Assembly (NCBI GenBank): GCA_947632025.1
Contig: CANRNN010000012.1
Coordinates: 1-52,786 of the forward strand
Length of the DNA: 52,786 nucleotides
DNA from: an uncultured Clostridia bacterium
Lineage (GTDB): Bacteria; Bacillota; Clostridia; Oscillospirales; Ruminococcaceae
Direction: 5' to 3'
Within the stretch, counting starts at the first letter, position 1. Each line of letters begins with the position of its first letter. The translations under genes and the position numbers were made by a program. Shown in pieces: positions 33,287-42,350 of the stretch. The notes under the pieces were generated by a model that searched no databases, was not told where the DNA came from, and saw only the letters and a list, made by a program, of their open reading frames with translations.

Positions 33287-34633
33287 ATGTTTACTTCAGA
33301 AGAGATAGCAAAGGTCACGGGAGGCGTCCTTGTGGGAGGAAACTCGTCCGTCATCGCCGTTTCCACCGACACCAGAACGTTAAAGAACGGAGATCTGTTT
33401 ATCGCGGTAAAAGGCGAGAAATTCGACGGAAACGAGTTTATAGACACCGCAATAGCAAACGGCGCAGCGGCAGTGATCTCCGATAAAAAGGATAGACTTC
33501 CGAAAAAGGTACCGGTAATTTACGTTGATGATTCGCGTAAGGCACAGCTTTCACTCGCGGGATATTACCGTGACAAATTCGATCTGAAGCTTGTCGGAGT
33601 GACCGGCTCTGTCGGAAAGACCTCAATGAAGGATATGGTTTATTCTGTGCTTTCGTCGGAATTTTCCACACTTAAGACTGAGGGCAACTATAATAACGAC
33701 ATAGGACTTCCGAGGACGCTTTTCAGCCTTAATGAAAATTACAGCGCGGCAGTTATCGAAATGGGAATGAGCAGCGCGGGCGAAATTTCCGTGCTTTCAA
33801 AAGCCGCTCACCCGAACTGCTGCATAATAACAAATATCGGATATTGCCACATTGAAAATCTTAAGACACGCGAAAATATTCTCAAAGCAAAACTGGAGAT
33901 CCTCGACGGAGCGACAAGCGACGCGCCGCTTATAATTTACGGTGAGGACGAGTATCTCAAAAAAATAAAGATTTCCGATGTGAACCGCAGAATTATCCGA
34001 TACGGAACTACGCCGGATATGGACGTTTGCGGTTACGGTGCTGTAACGGAAAACGGCAGAACATATTTTAAGATACTCTTTGAGGGTCACGAATACGACG
34101 CGGAAATTCCCGTAGTCGGACAGCATAACGTGCTGAACGCTCTGGCGGCATTCGCGGCAGGAAAATATTACGGTCTTTCGGAAAGCAGTATCCTTCTCGG
34201 AATGACGTTATACGAGCCGAGCGGAAATCGTCAGCGCTTCGAGGAGCGCGGCAGCGTAACGCTTATTTACGATTGTTACAACGCCTCGCCGACATCTATG
34301 GTTTCGGCACTTAAGGTCCTTGATACGTCGGGAGCGGGACGCAGAAAAATCGCCGTTCTCGGTGATATGCTTGAGCTTGGCGATATGTCGGAGGAGCTGC
34401 ACAGAGGGCTTGCCGAATATCATGTCCATGCCGACAAATTTTTCCTGTACGGGCACGAGATGAGGGCGCTTTTTGACGAGTTTTCAAAGCTTGGCGTCCC
34501 CGCAGTCTACAGCGAGGATAAACAAGAGCTTACACGTCTTTTGCAGAAGGATCTTAAAGGCGGGGAGGTCGTGCTTTTCAAGGGCAGTCATGGCATGAAG
34601 ATGGAGGAAATCGCCGACAAAATCGAAGGATAA
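33287..34633 (+). CDS. murF: UDP-MurNAc-tripeptide:D-Ala-D-Ala ligase MurF
   Basis: Attaches D-Ala-D-Ala to make UDP-MurNAc-pentapeptide. The 448-residue protein has STDTRTLKNGDLFIAVKGEKFDGN, the P-loop GVTGSVGKTSMKDMVYS, EGNYNNDIGLPRTL, EMGMSSAGEISVLSKAAHP, VGQHNVLNALAA and YDCYNASPTSM. ATG 33287 follows AAAGGAG; a start at 33266 would overlap murE more and lack that site. It lies 17 bases after murE. Confidence 0.95.
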   Translation: MFTSEEIAKVTGGVLVGGNSSVIAVSTDTRTLKNGDLFIAVKGEKFDGNEFIDTAIANGAAAVISDKKDRLPKKVPVIYVDDSRKAQLSLAGYYRDKFDLKLVGVTGSVGKTSMKDMVYSVLSSEFSTLKTEGNYNNDIGLPRTLFSLNENYSAAVIEMGMSSAGEISVLSKAAHPNCCIITNIGYCHIENLKTRENILKAKLEILDGATSDAPLIIYGEDEYLKKIKISDVNRRIIRYGTTPDMDVCGYGAVTENGRTYFKILFEGHEYDAEIPVVGQHNVLNALAAFAAGKYYGLSESSILLGMTLYEPSGNRQRFEERGSVTLIYDCYNASPTSMVSALKVLDTSGAGRRKIAVLGDMLELGDMSEELHRGLAEYHVHADKFFLYGHEMRALFDEFSKLGVPAVYSEDKQELTRLLQKDLKGGEVVLFKGSHGMKMEEIADKIEG

Positions 34634-34653
34634 GCGAATCGGAGGGTAAATAT

Positions 34654-35697
34654 ATGGAGATCTGGACAAGCGCGGCTGCGGCTCTTGCGTCGTTCCTGAT
34701 AACGTGGCTTCTGGGATTCTGGCTGATACCGCTGCTCCATAAACTGAAGTACGGACAGACCATTCTCGAAATAGGACCCCGCTGGCACAAGGAGAAAAAA
34801 GAGGGCACCCCGACTATGGGCGGTATAGCGTTCATAATCGCCGTGTGTGCGTCATTCGGAATAGGAATGGCTGTGTTGGGGGCAAATCATTCATTTGATT
34901 GGTTCGGGGTCGACAGACCCGAATTCATACGTTCTGTTTCGGGTGCGATAATGGCGCTTTTGTTCGGATTTATGGGATTTCTCGACGATTATATTAAAGT
35001 CGCGAAAAAGCGCAACGAGGGACTTACGCCTATTCAGAAGATAATTTTTCAGGTCATGATAATCGCGGCATATTTCGCAACGCTTTATGTAAGCGGATTG
35101 TCACGGACGGTAATTGTTTTTCCGGGCGGACTGCAGTGGGATATGGGACTGTTTTATTATCCGGTGATGGGACTGGGTATTTTGTATCTCGTAAATGCGG
35201 TAAATCTCACGGACGGGATAGACGGTCTTTGCGGGTCGGTGACGGTAATATATTCCGCAGCATTCGCGGTGATAGCGGGAATATTGTCCATGAGCGGAGA
35301 AAGACTGCTTGCGTTCTGCACGGCGGGCGGCTGTCTGGGATTTTTGATGTGGAATTTCCCGAAGGCGAAGGTATTTATGGGCGATACGGGATCTATGTTT
35401 TTAGGCGGGACGGTGTGCGCTCTGGGAGTAGGCTGCGGAGTGGAATTTTTAATGGTTCTGGCGGCGATGGTCTACGTTCTGGAAGCGCTGTCGGTGGTAA
35501 TACAGTCTACGGTATTCAAGATTACAAAAAAGATGTACCACACCAAAGAAGGCAAGCGGCTTTTTAAGATGACACCCATACATCATCACTTCGAGCTTTC
35601 TGGCTGGAGCGAAGTGAAGATAGACGCGGTGTTTTCAGCGGTCGCGGCGGCATTCGGGGCGCTGGCGGTGTGGCTGGCGCTGGGAATGTTCAGTTGA
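34654..35697 (+). CDS. mraY: Phospho-MurNAc-pentapeptide transferase MraY
   Basis: Makes lipid I at the membrane from UDP-MurNAc-pentapeptide and undecaprenyl phosphate. The 347-residue polytopic protein has about ten helices and the conserved loops GTPTMGG, FMGFLDDYIKVAKK, NLTDGIDGL, FMGDTGSMFLGG and PIHHHFEL; the Asp pair and His triad are intact. Normal length. Lies between murF and ftsW, with murD missing from this place. Confidence 0.96.
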   Translation: MEIWTSAAAALASFLITWLLGFWLIPLLHKLKYGQTILEIGPRWHKEKKEGTPTMGGIAFIIAVCASFGIGMAVLGANHSFDWFGVDRPEFIRSVSGAIMALLFGFMGFLDDYIKVAKKRNEGLTPIQKIIFQVMIIAAYFATLYVSGLSRTVIVFPGGLQWDMGLFYYPVMGLGILYLVNAVNLTDGIDGLCGSVTVIYSAAFAVIAGILSMSGERLLAFCTAGGCLGFLMWNFPKAKVFMGDTGSMFLGGTVCALGVGCGVEFLMVLAAMVYVLEALSVVIQSTVFKITKKMYHTKEGKRLFKMTPIHHHFELSGWSEVKIDAVFSAVAAAFGALAVWLALGMFS

Positions 35698-35715
35698 GTT
35701 TAATTTGGAGGAAAT

Positions 35716-36990
35716 ATGCAGCAATCACCAAATCACGGGAATACAGCTCCAAAGCCACGCAATAACACGGTAAACCGTGCGGGCGAGGCAGTGCGGCGCG
35801 CTCCCGTTCAGACAGCGAAAAAACAGAAAGACCCCAATCGTGTCCAGTTTTTTAACTTCAACAGTAAAGTTGACGTTCCGATGACGCTTATAATCCTCGT
35901 GCTTCTCGTATTCGGGATAACCATGATGTTCAGCGCGGGACACGCGTGGGCGTATCGTAAAAACGGCGACGCGCTGTATTATATCAAGCACCAGCTCCCC
36001 GCAGCGGGACTCGGACTTGTGGGAATGTTTCTGCTGACGTTTTTTGATTACAGGTTCCTGCGGCACGAATTTTCTGTAGGAAAGCATCGTGTGACACTTG
36101 CGCATATTCTGCTGGGCGCTATGCTTTTACTTAATGCTTTGTGTTTTCCGTTCGGAGTTTCAAATACGGAGGACGGACAGAAGCGCTGGCTGAGAGTGCC
36201 GGTTTTCGGAACATTTCAGCCGTCGGACTTTCTTAAAGTCGCCGTGATAATTTTCCTTGCGTACTACATACACAAAAATTCCGATAAGATACGACTTTTC
36301 TGGGTAGGTATGGGAAAACCCGCGCTGCTGTTTCTTGCCGTGGCGTTTATAATGGTAGTCGGACAGTCGCACCTTTCGGGTACTGTAATAATTTTCCTGA
36401 TAGCGGCAGTAATGCTTTTTGTCGGCGGAATAAATATAAAACCCGCCATATTTATGATAATACTCGGCGTGGGCGCACTTCTTATAGCTATTCAGCTTTC
36501 GGGATTTTCATACTTTAAGGACAGATTTGCCTCTCTGGATCCGCTGGCGGACATAGGCGACACTACATATCAGAACTATGAAGCAGCGCTTGCTATTGCG
36601 TCAGGAGGAATATGGGGAAAGGGATTTGGAAACTCCTCACAGAAATTCTACTATCTCCCCGAAGCTCAGAACGACTTTGTGTTTGCGATACTGGTCGAGG
36701 AATTCGGACTTATAGGCGGCATAGTGGTCGTTATGCTGTTTTTGATCTTCATTCTTCGCGGATTTCAGATAGCTCGTCTGTCGGAGGACAAATTCGGTTG
36801 TCTGTTGGCTACGGGAATAACATTCCAGATAGGTTTGCAGGCGCTGCTCAATATTGCGGTAAATGTTTCGGCTGTGCCGAATACGGGCGTGTCGCTGCCG
36901 TTTTTCAGTTACGGAGGAACGGCGCTTATGATCCAGTTATGGGAAATGGGGCTGCTTTTATCCGTTTCCAAGAGAGCAAGGCTAAAATAG
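35716..36990 (+). CDS. ftsW: Septal SEDS glycosyltransferase FtsW
   Basis: Peptidoglycan polymerase of the SEDS family working with the class B PBP. The 424-residue protein has a ~50-residue hydrophilic N-terminus (rich in Asn, Pro, Arg) before the first helix, then ten-helix topology, GVSNTEDGQKRWLRVPVFGTFQPSDFLKVA, QSHLSGTVI, LPEAQNDFVFAIL VEEFGL, and the end AVPNTGVSLPFFSYGGTALM. The conserved Asp of the FxP-motif loop is present (PSDF). RodA cannot be fully excluded, but the dcw location favours FtsW. GGAGGA lies before the ATG. Confidence 0.93.
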   Translation: MQQSPNHGNTAPKPRNNTVNRAGEAVRRAPVQTAKKQKDPNRVQFFNFNSKVDVPMTLIILVLLVFGITMMFSAGHAWAYRKNGDALYYIKHQLPAAGLGLVGMFLLTFFDYRFLRHEFSVGKHRVTLAHILLGAMLLLNALCFPFGVSNTEDGQKRWLRVPVFGTFQPSDFLKVAVIIFLAYYIHKNSDKIRLFWVGMGKPALLFLAVAFIMVVGQSHLSGTVIIFLIAAVMLFVGGINIKPAIFMIILGVGALLIAIQLSGFSYFKDRFASLDPLADIGDTTYQNYEAALAIASGGIWGKGFGNSSQKFYYLPEAQNDFVFAILVEEFGLIGGIVVVMLFLIFILRGFQIARLSEDKFGCLLATGITFQIGLQALLNIAVNVSAVPNTGVSLPFFSYGGTALMIQLWEMGLLLSVSKRARLK

Positions 36991-37065
36991 TTGGGCATTA
37001 TTTTCAAGCGGCATACTTTTGCTTCTTAACATCTTACATTTTACATCTGAACGGGGGCGAATTAT

Positions 37066-38199
37066 TTGAGAGTACTTTTTGCGGCAGGCGGAACAGCGGG
37101 ACATATCAATCCCGCACTTGCCATTGCCGATAAATTGAAACAGGTGTTCCCCGAAACGGAGATACTTTTTATCGGAACTCCGAACGGTATGGAAAACCGC
37201 CTTGTAACAAAAGCCGGATATGATTTCCGCGGAGTTGAAATGGCAGGTTTTCAGCGGAAGCTCACTCCGAAAAATGTTATGAGAAACGTTCGTGCCGCGT
37301 ACTGCTATCTCGTTTCCGCAAAACGTGAGGTCAGGAAAATAATCCGTGCGTTCAAGCCCGACCTTGCGGTAGGCACGGGCGGCTATGTCACGGGAACAGT
37401 ACTCGGACAGGCTATAGCTCTGGGAATAAAGACAATCACTCACGAAAGCAATTCCTATCCGGGAATGGCAACAAAAATGCTCTCCGATAAAGCGGATAAA
37501 GTACTCCTCGCTTCCGAGGACGCAAAAAAACATCTGAAACACACCGAACGCTGTATAGTAACCGGAAATCCACTTCGGACAAATATCCCGATAGAAGAAC
37601 GAAACGCGGCAAGAGAGCGTCTGGGACTGCCTGAGGGATTTACGATACTGTCTTTCGGCGGTAGCCTCGGAGCAAATAAGATCACCGAATCCGTTGCCGA
37701 GCTTATAGCATGGGAACAGAAAACAGGAAATATCAATCATATTCATTCCTACGGCGGGAAAAACCGTGATATTTTTCTTGAAGCTCTCCGTCAGAGCGGA
37801 GTGCGGGAGGATAAACAGCGCCTTGTGTTCAAGGAATACATAGACAATATGTATACTTGTATGTGTGCGGCAGACCTGATAATTTCTCGTGCGGGCGCTA
37901 TGACAATAACAGAGCTTACCGAGATCGGCAGACCGTCCATACTTATACCGTTTCCGCAGGCAGCGGAAAACCACCAGTATTACAACGCTCTTTCACTCGT
38001 GGACGAGAACGCCGCAGTACTTATCGAGGATAAAGACCTTACGAAGGCTCGTCTTGTTGACGAGGTTTCACGGCTTTATGCTGACAGAGCCAGACTTTCG
38101 GTAATGGAACACAACGCAGGCAGACTACGCCGTCCTGATGCCGCAGGAGCGATACTTAGTGAGATAATTGATCTTGTGGGCGAGGATAAGTTGGTTTAG
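37066..38199 (+). CDS. murG: UDP-GlcNAc:lipid I transferase MurG
   Basis: Adds GlcNAc to lipid I on the inner face of the membrane, giving lipid II. The 377-residue protein has FAAGGTAGHINPALAIAD, GTPNGMENRLV, VGTGGYVTGTVLGQAI, SFGGSLGANKITESV, RAGAMTITELTEIGRPSILIPFPQAAENHQ. The start is TTG 37066 (GGGGGCG upstream), since no ATG fits before the conserved N-terminus. Usual length for the family. Confidence 0.96.
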   Translation: MRVLFAAGGTAGHINPALAIADKLKQVFPETEILFIGTPNGMENRLVTKAGYDFRGVEMAGFQRKLTPKNVMRNVRAAYCYLVSAKREVRKIIRAFKPDLAVGTGGYVTGTVLGQAIALGIKTITHESNSYPGMATKMLSDKADKVLLASEDAKKHLKHTERCIVTGNPLRTNIPIEERNAARERLGLPEGFTILSFGGSLGANKITESVAELIAWEQKTGNINHIHSYGGKNRDIFLEALRQSGVREDKQRLVFKEYIDNMYTCMCAADLIISRAGAMTITELTEIGRPSILIPFPQAAENHQYYNALSLVDENAAVLIEDKDLTKARLVDEVSRLYADRARLSVMEHNAGRLRRPDAAGAILSEIIDLVGEDKLV

Positions 38200-38293
38200 C
38201 AGATAGGCACGATGGTTTTATGTTATGTCGCTCTTGGCACAGAAATTTTCCTTTCACATATTATGGGAGTAGTAAATGTGAAAGGGTGATTTT

Positions 38294-39556
38294 ATGGAAA
38301 ACCGTCAGAAGCTCGTAATCAACGGCGGCAAGAGAATCGAGGGGGAAATTTCCGTTCACGGCGCAAAAAACAGCGCTCTGCCTATACTGTCGGCGGCAGC
38401 GCTCGCACACGGTGAAAGCGTTCTCCATAACGTTCCGACGCTTACCGACGTCGACGCGGCTTGTCGTATCCTTACAACACTTGGCTGTAAATGCCGCAAG
38501 AGCGGAAATACTGTCACGGTCGAGGCTTCAAATGTCACGGGAAGCGAGATCCCCGACACTTTGATGAGAGAAATGCGTTCGTCGATAGTCTTTCTGGGTG
38601 CCCTGCTCGGAAGGACGGGGCATTGCCGCCTTTCGTTTCCGGGAGGGTGCGAGCTGGGTGCAAGACCGATAGACCTCCATATTTCCGCGCTTCGGAAGAT
38701 GGGCGCGGAAATAAACGAGGAACACGGGTATCTTGACTGCGTCGCTCCGGACGGACTTCATGGGGCAAAGATCTCCCTCTCGTTCCCGTCTGTCGGAGCT
38801 ACGGAAAATATACTGCTCGCTGCGGTCACGGCTAAGGGCTGCACGGAGATACACAATGCCGCCCGCGAGCCGGAGATTGTCGATCTGTCGGAGTTTCTCA
38901 CGAAATGCGGCGCAAAAATAAGCGGTGCAGGCGAAAGCGTTATTACTGTCGAGGGAGTGCGCCGTCTGGAGCCGTGTGAACACAGCGTAAGTCCCGACAG
39001 GATAGTTGCGGGAACATATCTCTGTGCGGCAGCGATAACTCACGGAGAAATAATCCTCACACACTGTGACCCAAGCGCTATGAACGGCTATCTTCCCGTT
39101 CTGGAGGCTATGGGCGCGAAAATTTACACCTATGGCGGCGGTAAGCTCTATATGTCCTGCAAACGCCTGAAAGCGCCGCCTACGATACGCACCATGCCGT
39201 ATCCGGGATTTCCGACGGATATACAAGCGCCTTTCACGGCGCTGTGTTCTCTTGCGGAGGGGACGACGGTTTTCGTGGAAACAATTTTCGAGAACCGTTT
39301 TCGCCATGTGCCGGAGCTTATAAGGCTCGGAGCTTCTATCCGCACGGAGGGAAGAGTCTGCGTCGTACAAGGTGTAAGATCTCTTTCGGGGGCAAAAGTC
39401 CGTGCGTCGGAGCTTCGCGGAGGTGCAGCCCTTATAGTTGCCGCGCTTGCCGCGGAGGGTACAAGCGAGATAACCGGACTGGAGTTTATCGACAGAGGTT
39501 ATGAAGCCCCCGAAAAGGCGTTCCGTTCTCTCGGCGGGGATATACGAAGAGTATAA
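38294..39556 (+). CDS. murA: UDP-GlcNAc 1-carboxyvinyltransferase MurA
   Basis: First committed step of peptidoglycan synthesis: enolpyruvyl transfer from PEP. The 420-residue protein has GAKNSALPILSAAAL, the catalytic Cys in FPGGCELGARPIDLHI, MRSSIVFLGALLGR, and FPTDIQAPFTALCSLAEG. Cys at that place means fosfomycin-sensitive type. AAAGGGTGA precedes the ATG. A 9-bp inverted repeat (CTTTCACAT 38251-38259, ATGTGAAAG 38276-38284) lies just upstream, partly within the ribosome binding site region. Confidence 0.95.
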   Translation: MENRQKLVINGGKRIEGEISVHGAKNSALPILSAAALAHGESVLHNVPTLTDVDAACRILTTLGCKCRKSGNTVTVEASNVTGSEIPDTLMREMRSSIVFLGALLGRTGHCRLSFPGGCELGARPIDLHISALRKMGAEINEEHGYLDCVAPDGLHGAKISLSFPSVGATENILLAAVTAKGCTEIHNAAREPEIVDLSEFLTKCGAKISGAGESVITVEGVRRLEPCEHSVSPDRIVAGTYLCAAAITHGEIILTHCDPSAMNGYLPVLEAMGAKIYTYGGGKLYMSCKRLKAPPTIRTMPYPGFPTDIQAPFTALCSLAEGTTVFVETIFENRFRHVPELIRLGASIRTEGRVCVVQGVRSLSGAKVRASELRGGAALIVAALAAEGTSEITGLEFIDRGYEAPEKAFRSLGGDIRRV

Positions 39557-39601
39557 TTTTTTACAAATATTACAGAAGTTAAAATCAAAGGAGTGAAACC
39601 A

Positions 39602-40741
39602 ATGCAAAAGAAATCCGCTAATAATAAGCGCAATCCGCAGAATAATCCTGCTCAACGCGGAGTTCCGAAGCAGGCTCCCACTCCCGCAAATCCAACTCAA
39701 AGACGTCCGAATCCTGCCGCTCCTCAGATGAGGTCACGCAAGCCCGCTCCGAAAAAGCCGTCAGCGCAGAATCAACGGTTCGCTCCTCAAAAAGCAAAAG
39801 CTCCGCAAAGACCGCCTGTTCAGAATCCGAATCCCGTTCGCAAGCCGAATCCGCAGCCCCCGCTCAACAAGAGAAATCAAGCTGCAGTCACACAGGCAAT
39901 GAAAAATCACCGCGAAGTAAAAACTAGACGTAAATATCACGGAGGAAATTACATTCTGTATTATATTCTCGCGATGATAATAGTAGTCGTGGTGTTCATA
40001 ATTCTTGCGAATGTTATGCTTTTCGACAGCAGAACCATCGAAGTGGAGGGGAATTCCCGCTACACTGCCGAGGAAATAATTTCCGCGTCGGGCTTGAAGG
40101 TCGGCGACAATCTGCTGCATATCAATAAAAGCTCTGCCGAAAACGCAGTACGTTCGGGACTTGTGTATATTGACAGTGCAAAAGTAAAGAAATCCTACCC
40201 GTCAAAAATAATCATTTCGGTTGAGGAAGCCGAAAAGTGGTTCAACGTTGTACAGAACGGAACAAGTGTCGCCGTTTCACGGAAATTGAGGATAATTGAG
40301 CAAGGTTTGACCGATTCTCTCGTGACTGTCCGCGGCTATGAGGCGGAATCGCTCGTTCCGGGCGAGGATCTTAAATCGACGGTTGCCGCGAAAACATCTC
40401 TCCCGTCGGAAATTCTTGAAGCCGCCGAAAAAGCAGGGCTTTCCGATATAACAGAAATTGATATTACCGACAGATTTTCAATAAAAGTGACCGTTGAGGG
40501 GAGAGTTATATTGGAATTGGGAAATTCTTCTGAGCTTGAGGGCAAGCTGATAATCGCCCAAAAGATGATCGAGGAGAAGATTAATCCCGAAGAAAGCGTC
40601 ACACTTATCCTCACAAATACTACTCAGGTCGCGGTAAGCTACAATCACCCCGAACAAAGCTCCGAGGAATCAAGCTCAGGATCTTTACCGGAAGAAAATT
40701 CTTCCTCTGAAACTCCGGAAAGTACTTCCTCGGCAGAATAA
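39602..40741 (+). CDS. divIB: Cell division protein DivIB/FtsQ
   Basis: A 379-residue bitopic protein. The first ~110 residues are a basic, Pro/Gln/Asn-rich cytosolic tail; one helix follows (YILYYILAMIIVVVVFIILANVMLF). Then comes the extracytoplasmic POTRA domain (TIEVEGNSRYTAEEIISASGL, VKKSYPSKIIISVEEAE), the beta domain and a Ser/Glu-rich C-terminus. It bridges FtsL/DivIC and the septal enzymes. ATG 39602 follows AAAGGAG. The long N-terminal tail is typical of this lineage but longer than in Bacillus. Confidence 0.9.
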   Translation: MQKKSANNKRNPQNNPAQRGVPKQAPTPANPTQRRPNPAAPQMRSRKPAPKKPSAQNQRFAPQKAKAPQRPPVQNPNPVRKPNPQPPLNKRNQAAVTQAMKNHREVKTRRKYHGGNYILYYILAMIIVVVVFIILANVMLFDSRTIEVEGNSRYTAEEIISASGLKVGDNLLHINKSSAENAVRSGLVYIDSAKVKKSYPSKIIISVEEAEKWFNVVQNGTSVAVSRKLRIIEQGLTDSLVTVRGYEAESLVPGEDLKSTVAAKTSLPSEILEAAEKAGLSDITEIDITDRFSIKVTVEGRVILELGNSSELEGKLIIAQKMIEEKINPEESVTLILTNTTQVAVSYNHPEQSSEESSSGSLPEENSSSETPESTSSAE

Positions 40742-40811
40742 AACAGTTTGTATTTTGTGCAATTCCACCAAAATCCGACGAATAAATGTGTATTTTTTTA
40801 TTAAAAAGAGG

Positions 40812-40840
40812 TTGCAATTTATTTGCAAATCTGTTATAAT
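40812..40840 (+). promoter_or_regulatory. Promoter directly before ftsZ
   Basis: TTGCAA (40812-40817) and TATAAT (40835-40840), 17-base spacer, about 50 bases before the ftsZ start; ftsZ may be transcribed on its own as well as with the cluster. Confidence 0.75.
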
Positions 40841-40891
40841 ATAAAGTAGTAGCCTTTTTAGGGCTGTGTTGTTGAAATGGAGGATAAAAAA

Positions 40892-42079
40892 ATGGCTTTT
40901 GCTGTTGACAATAATCAGGAAGACGATTTTTTTGTCAGCGACGACTTTGTTAATACCACCCGTATCATGGTTTTCGGAGTCGGCGGAGCAGGCGGAAACG
41001 CCGTCGCTCATATGACAGAAAGCGATATTAAAGACGTTACATATGTTATCGCAAATACCGATGTCGCTGCGCTCAGAGATAAGGACGCTACCCGTATGAA
41101 GCGTATCCAGCTCGGACGCAAGATAACTTTCGGTCAGGGCGCGGGAAATGACCCCGCAAAAGGTAAGGCTTCCGCCGAGGAAACCATAGACGAGATAGCT
41201 AAGGAGCTTGAGGGCGTAAGTATGCTTTTCGTAACCGCAGGTATGGGAGGCGGCACGGGAACAGGCGCGGCTCCCGTTATTGCTAAACTCGCGAAAGAGA
41301 AAAAGATACTTACTATAGGCGTTGTAACAAAGCCGTTCAAATATGAAAGAGAGCTTCGTATGGAAACCGCCCTTAAGGGTATCGCCGAGATGAAGCAGTA
41401 TGTGGACGCACTTATTGTTATCCCGAACGAGAGCCTTATGAAATTCAAGGGGCAGAAATTGACAGTCGCGGACGCATACAAGAAAGTCGACGAAATACTG
41501 AGCAGTGCCGTACTTGGTCTTATCCGCCTGCTTCAGAGCAGCGGAGTTATCAATGTCGACTTTATGGATGTTTCCACAACTCTCCAGAATTCGGGTATAG
41601 CACATATCGCTATCGGACACGGAAAGGGCGACAACAAGCTGAAGGACGCTATAGAGGAGGTCACGAACAGCCCGCTTCTCGAAACCTCTATTACAGGAGC
41701 AAGACGCGGTCTTATCAATATCACTATCCCCGAAGGACTTTTCTTCGACGAGTTGGATTCCATTGCGGCTGAACTTTCCGAAAAATTCGCGCAGAACGCT
41801 CAGTTCAAGGTCGGCTTTGTCACTGATAAGAACCTTGAGGACGATGAGATAATGCTTATCGTTGTGGCGACCGATTTCGACGAAAACGCTGCCGCTCCCG
41901 TCGGAAGACAGATACCTTCGGAAAGCAGCAATGACGCGGATCCTGCGGAGGACTCCGTTCCTACTGTGACCGTTACACCCACCTCCGAAGGTCTTTCCGG
42001 AAACGTCGGGTTATCGTCAAACGCTGATATGCTCGAAATGGACGCTCTTTTGAAAAAATTCAACCGTGATGTATTTTGA
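40892..42079 (+). CDS. ftsZ: Cell division protein FtsZ
   Basis: Tubulin-like GTPase that forms the Z ring. The 395-residue protein has RIMVFGVGGAGGNAVAHM, NTDVAALRD, the tubulin signature AGMGGGTGTGAAPVIA, VDFMDVSTTL and the C-terminal interaction peptide MDALLKKFNRDVF behind an acidic linker (about 335-375). ATG 40892 is chosen because GGAGG lies 8 bases upstream; an in-frame ATG at 40877 would put that site within the gene. There is no ftsA between divIB and ftsZ. Confidence 0.97.
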   Translation: MAFAVDNNQEDDFFVSDDFVNTTRIMVFGVGGAGGNAVAHMTESDIKDVTYVIANTDVAALRDKDATRMKRIQLGRKITFGQGAGNDPAKGKASAEETIDEIAKELEGVSMLFVTAGMGGGTGTGAAPVIAKLAKEKKILTIGVVTKPFKYERELRMETALKGIAEMKQYVDALIVIPNESLMKFKGQKLTVADAYKKVDEILSSAVLGLIRLLQSSGVINVDFMDVSTTLQNSGIAHIAIGHGKGDNKLKDAIEEVTNSPLLETSITGARRGLINITIPEGLFFDELDSIAAELSEKFAQNAQFKVGFVTDKNLEDDEIMLIVVATDFDENAAAPVGRQIPSESSNDADPAEDSVPTVTVTPTSEGLSGNVGLSSNADMLEMDALLKKFNRDVF

Positions 42080-42188
42080 TCCTTACAACAGTAGGTCAAC
42101 AAGCAATATGCCGATTTGTAATCGAACGAAAAATACTTGTGACACTGCCGAGGACAAATGCCGATAACAAGCAAATTCCGTGAATATC

Positions 42189-42222
42189 AGGACGGCGGAG
42201 CAAAATTCGCCGTCCTTTTTTA
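42189..42222 (+). terminator. Terminator of the dcw cluster
   Basis: Perfect 9-bp stem AGGACGGCG (42189-42197)/CGCCGTCCT (42208-42216) with a 10-base loop and a T tail. The ~110 bases between the ftsZ stop and this hairpin hold no gene I can see. Confidence 0.9.
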
Positions 42223-42242
42223 ATGAATTCAACAAAAAGCAC

Positions 42243-42271
42243 TTGCATTTTTCAGCATTTTGTTATACAAT
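42243..42271 (+). promoter_or_regulatory. Promoter upstream of a membrane-protein gene
   Basis: TTGCAT (42243-42248) and TACAAT (42266-42271), 17-base spacer, 80 bases upstream of the ATG at 42351. Confidence 0.6.
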
Positions 42272-42350
42272 ATAATATGTAGAAGTATTTTCAAACATAC
42301 CGACTTGTCGGAAATTTCAGCAATACATTTTCATATGAAAGGACAAGAAT

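Noticed and set aside
36982-37974. 330-residue minus-strand frame
   Set aside because: Antisense to murG, no motif, no ribosome binding site.
38528-39700. 390-residue minus-strand frame
   Set aside because: It lies antisense to the intact murA and has no recognisable motif; long antisense frames are expected in this base composition.
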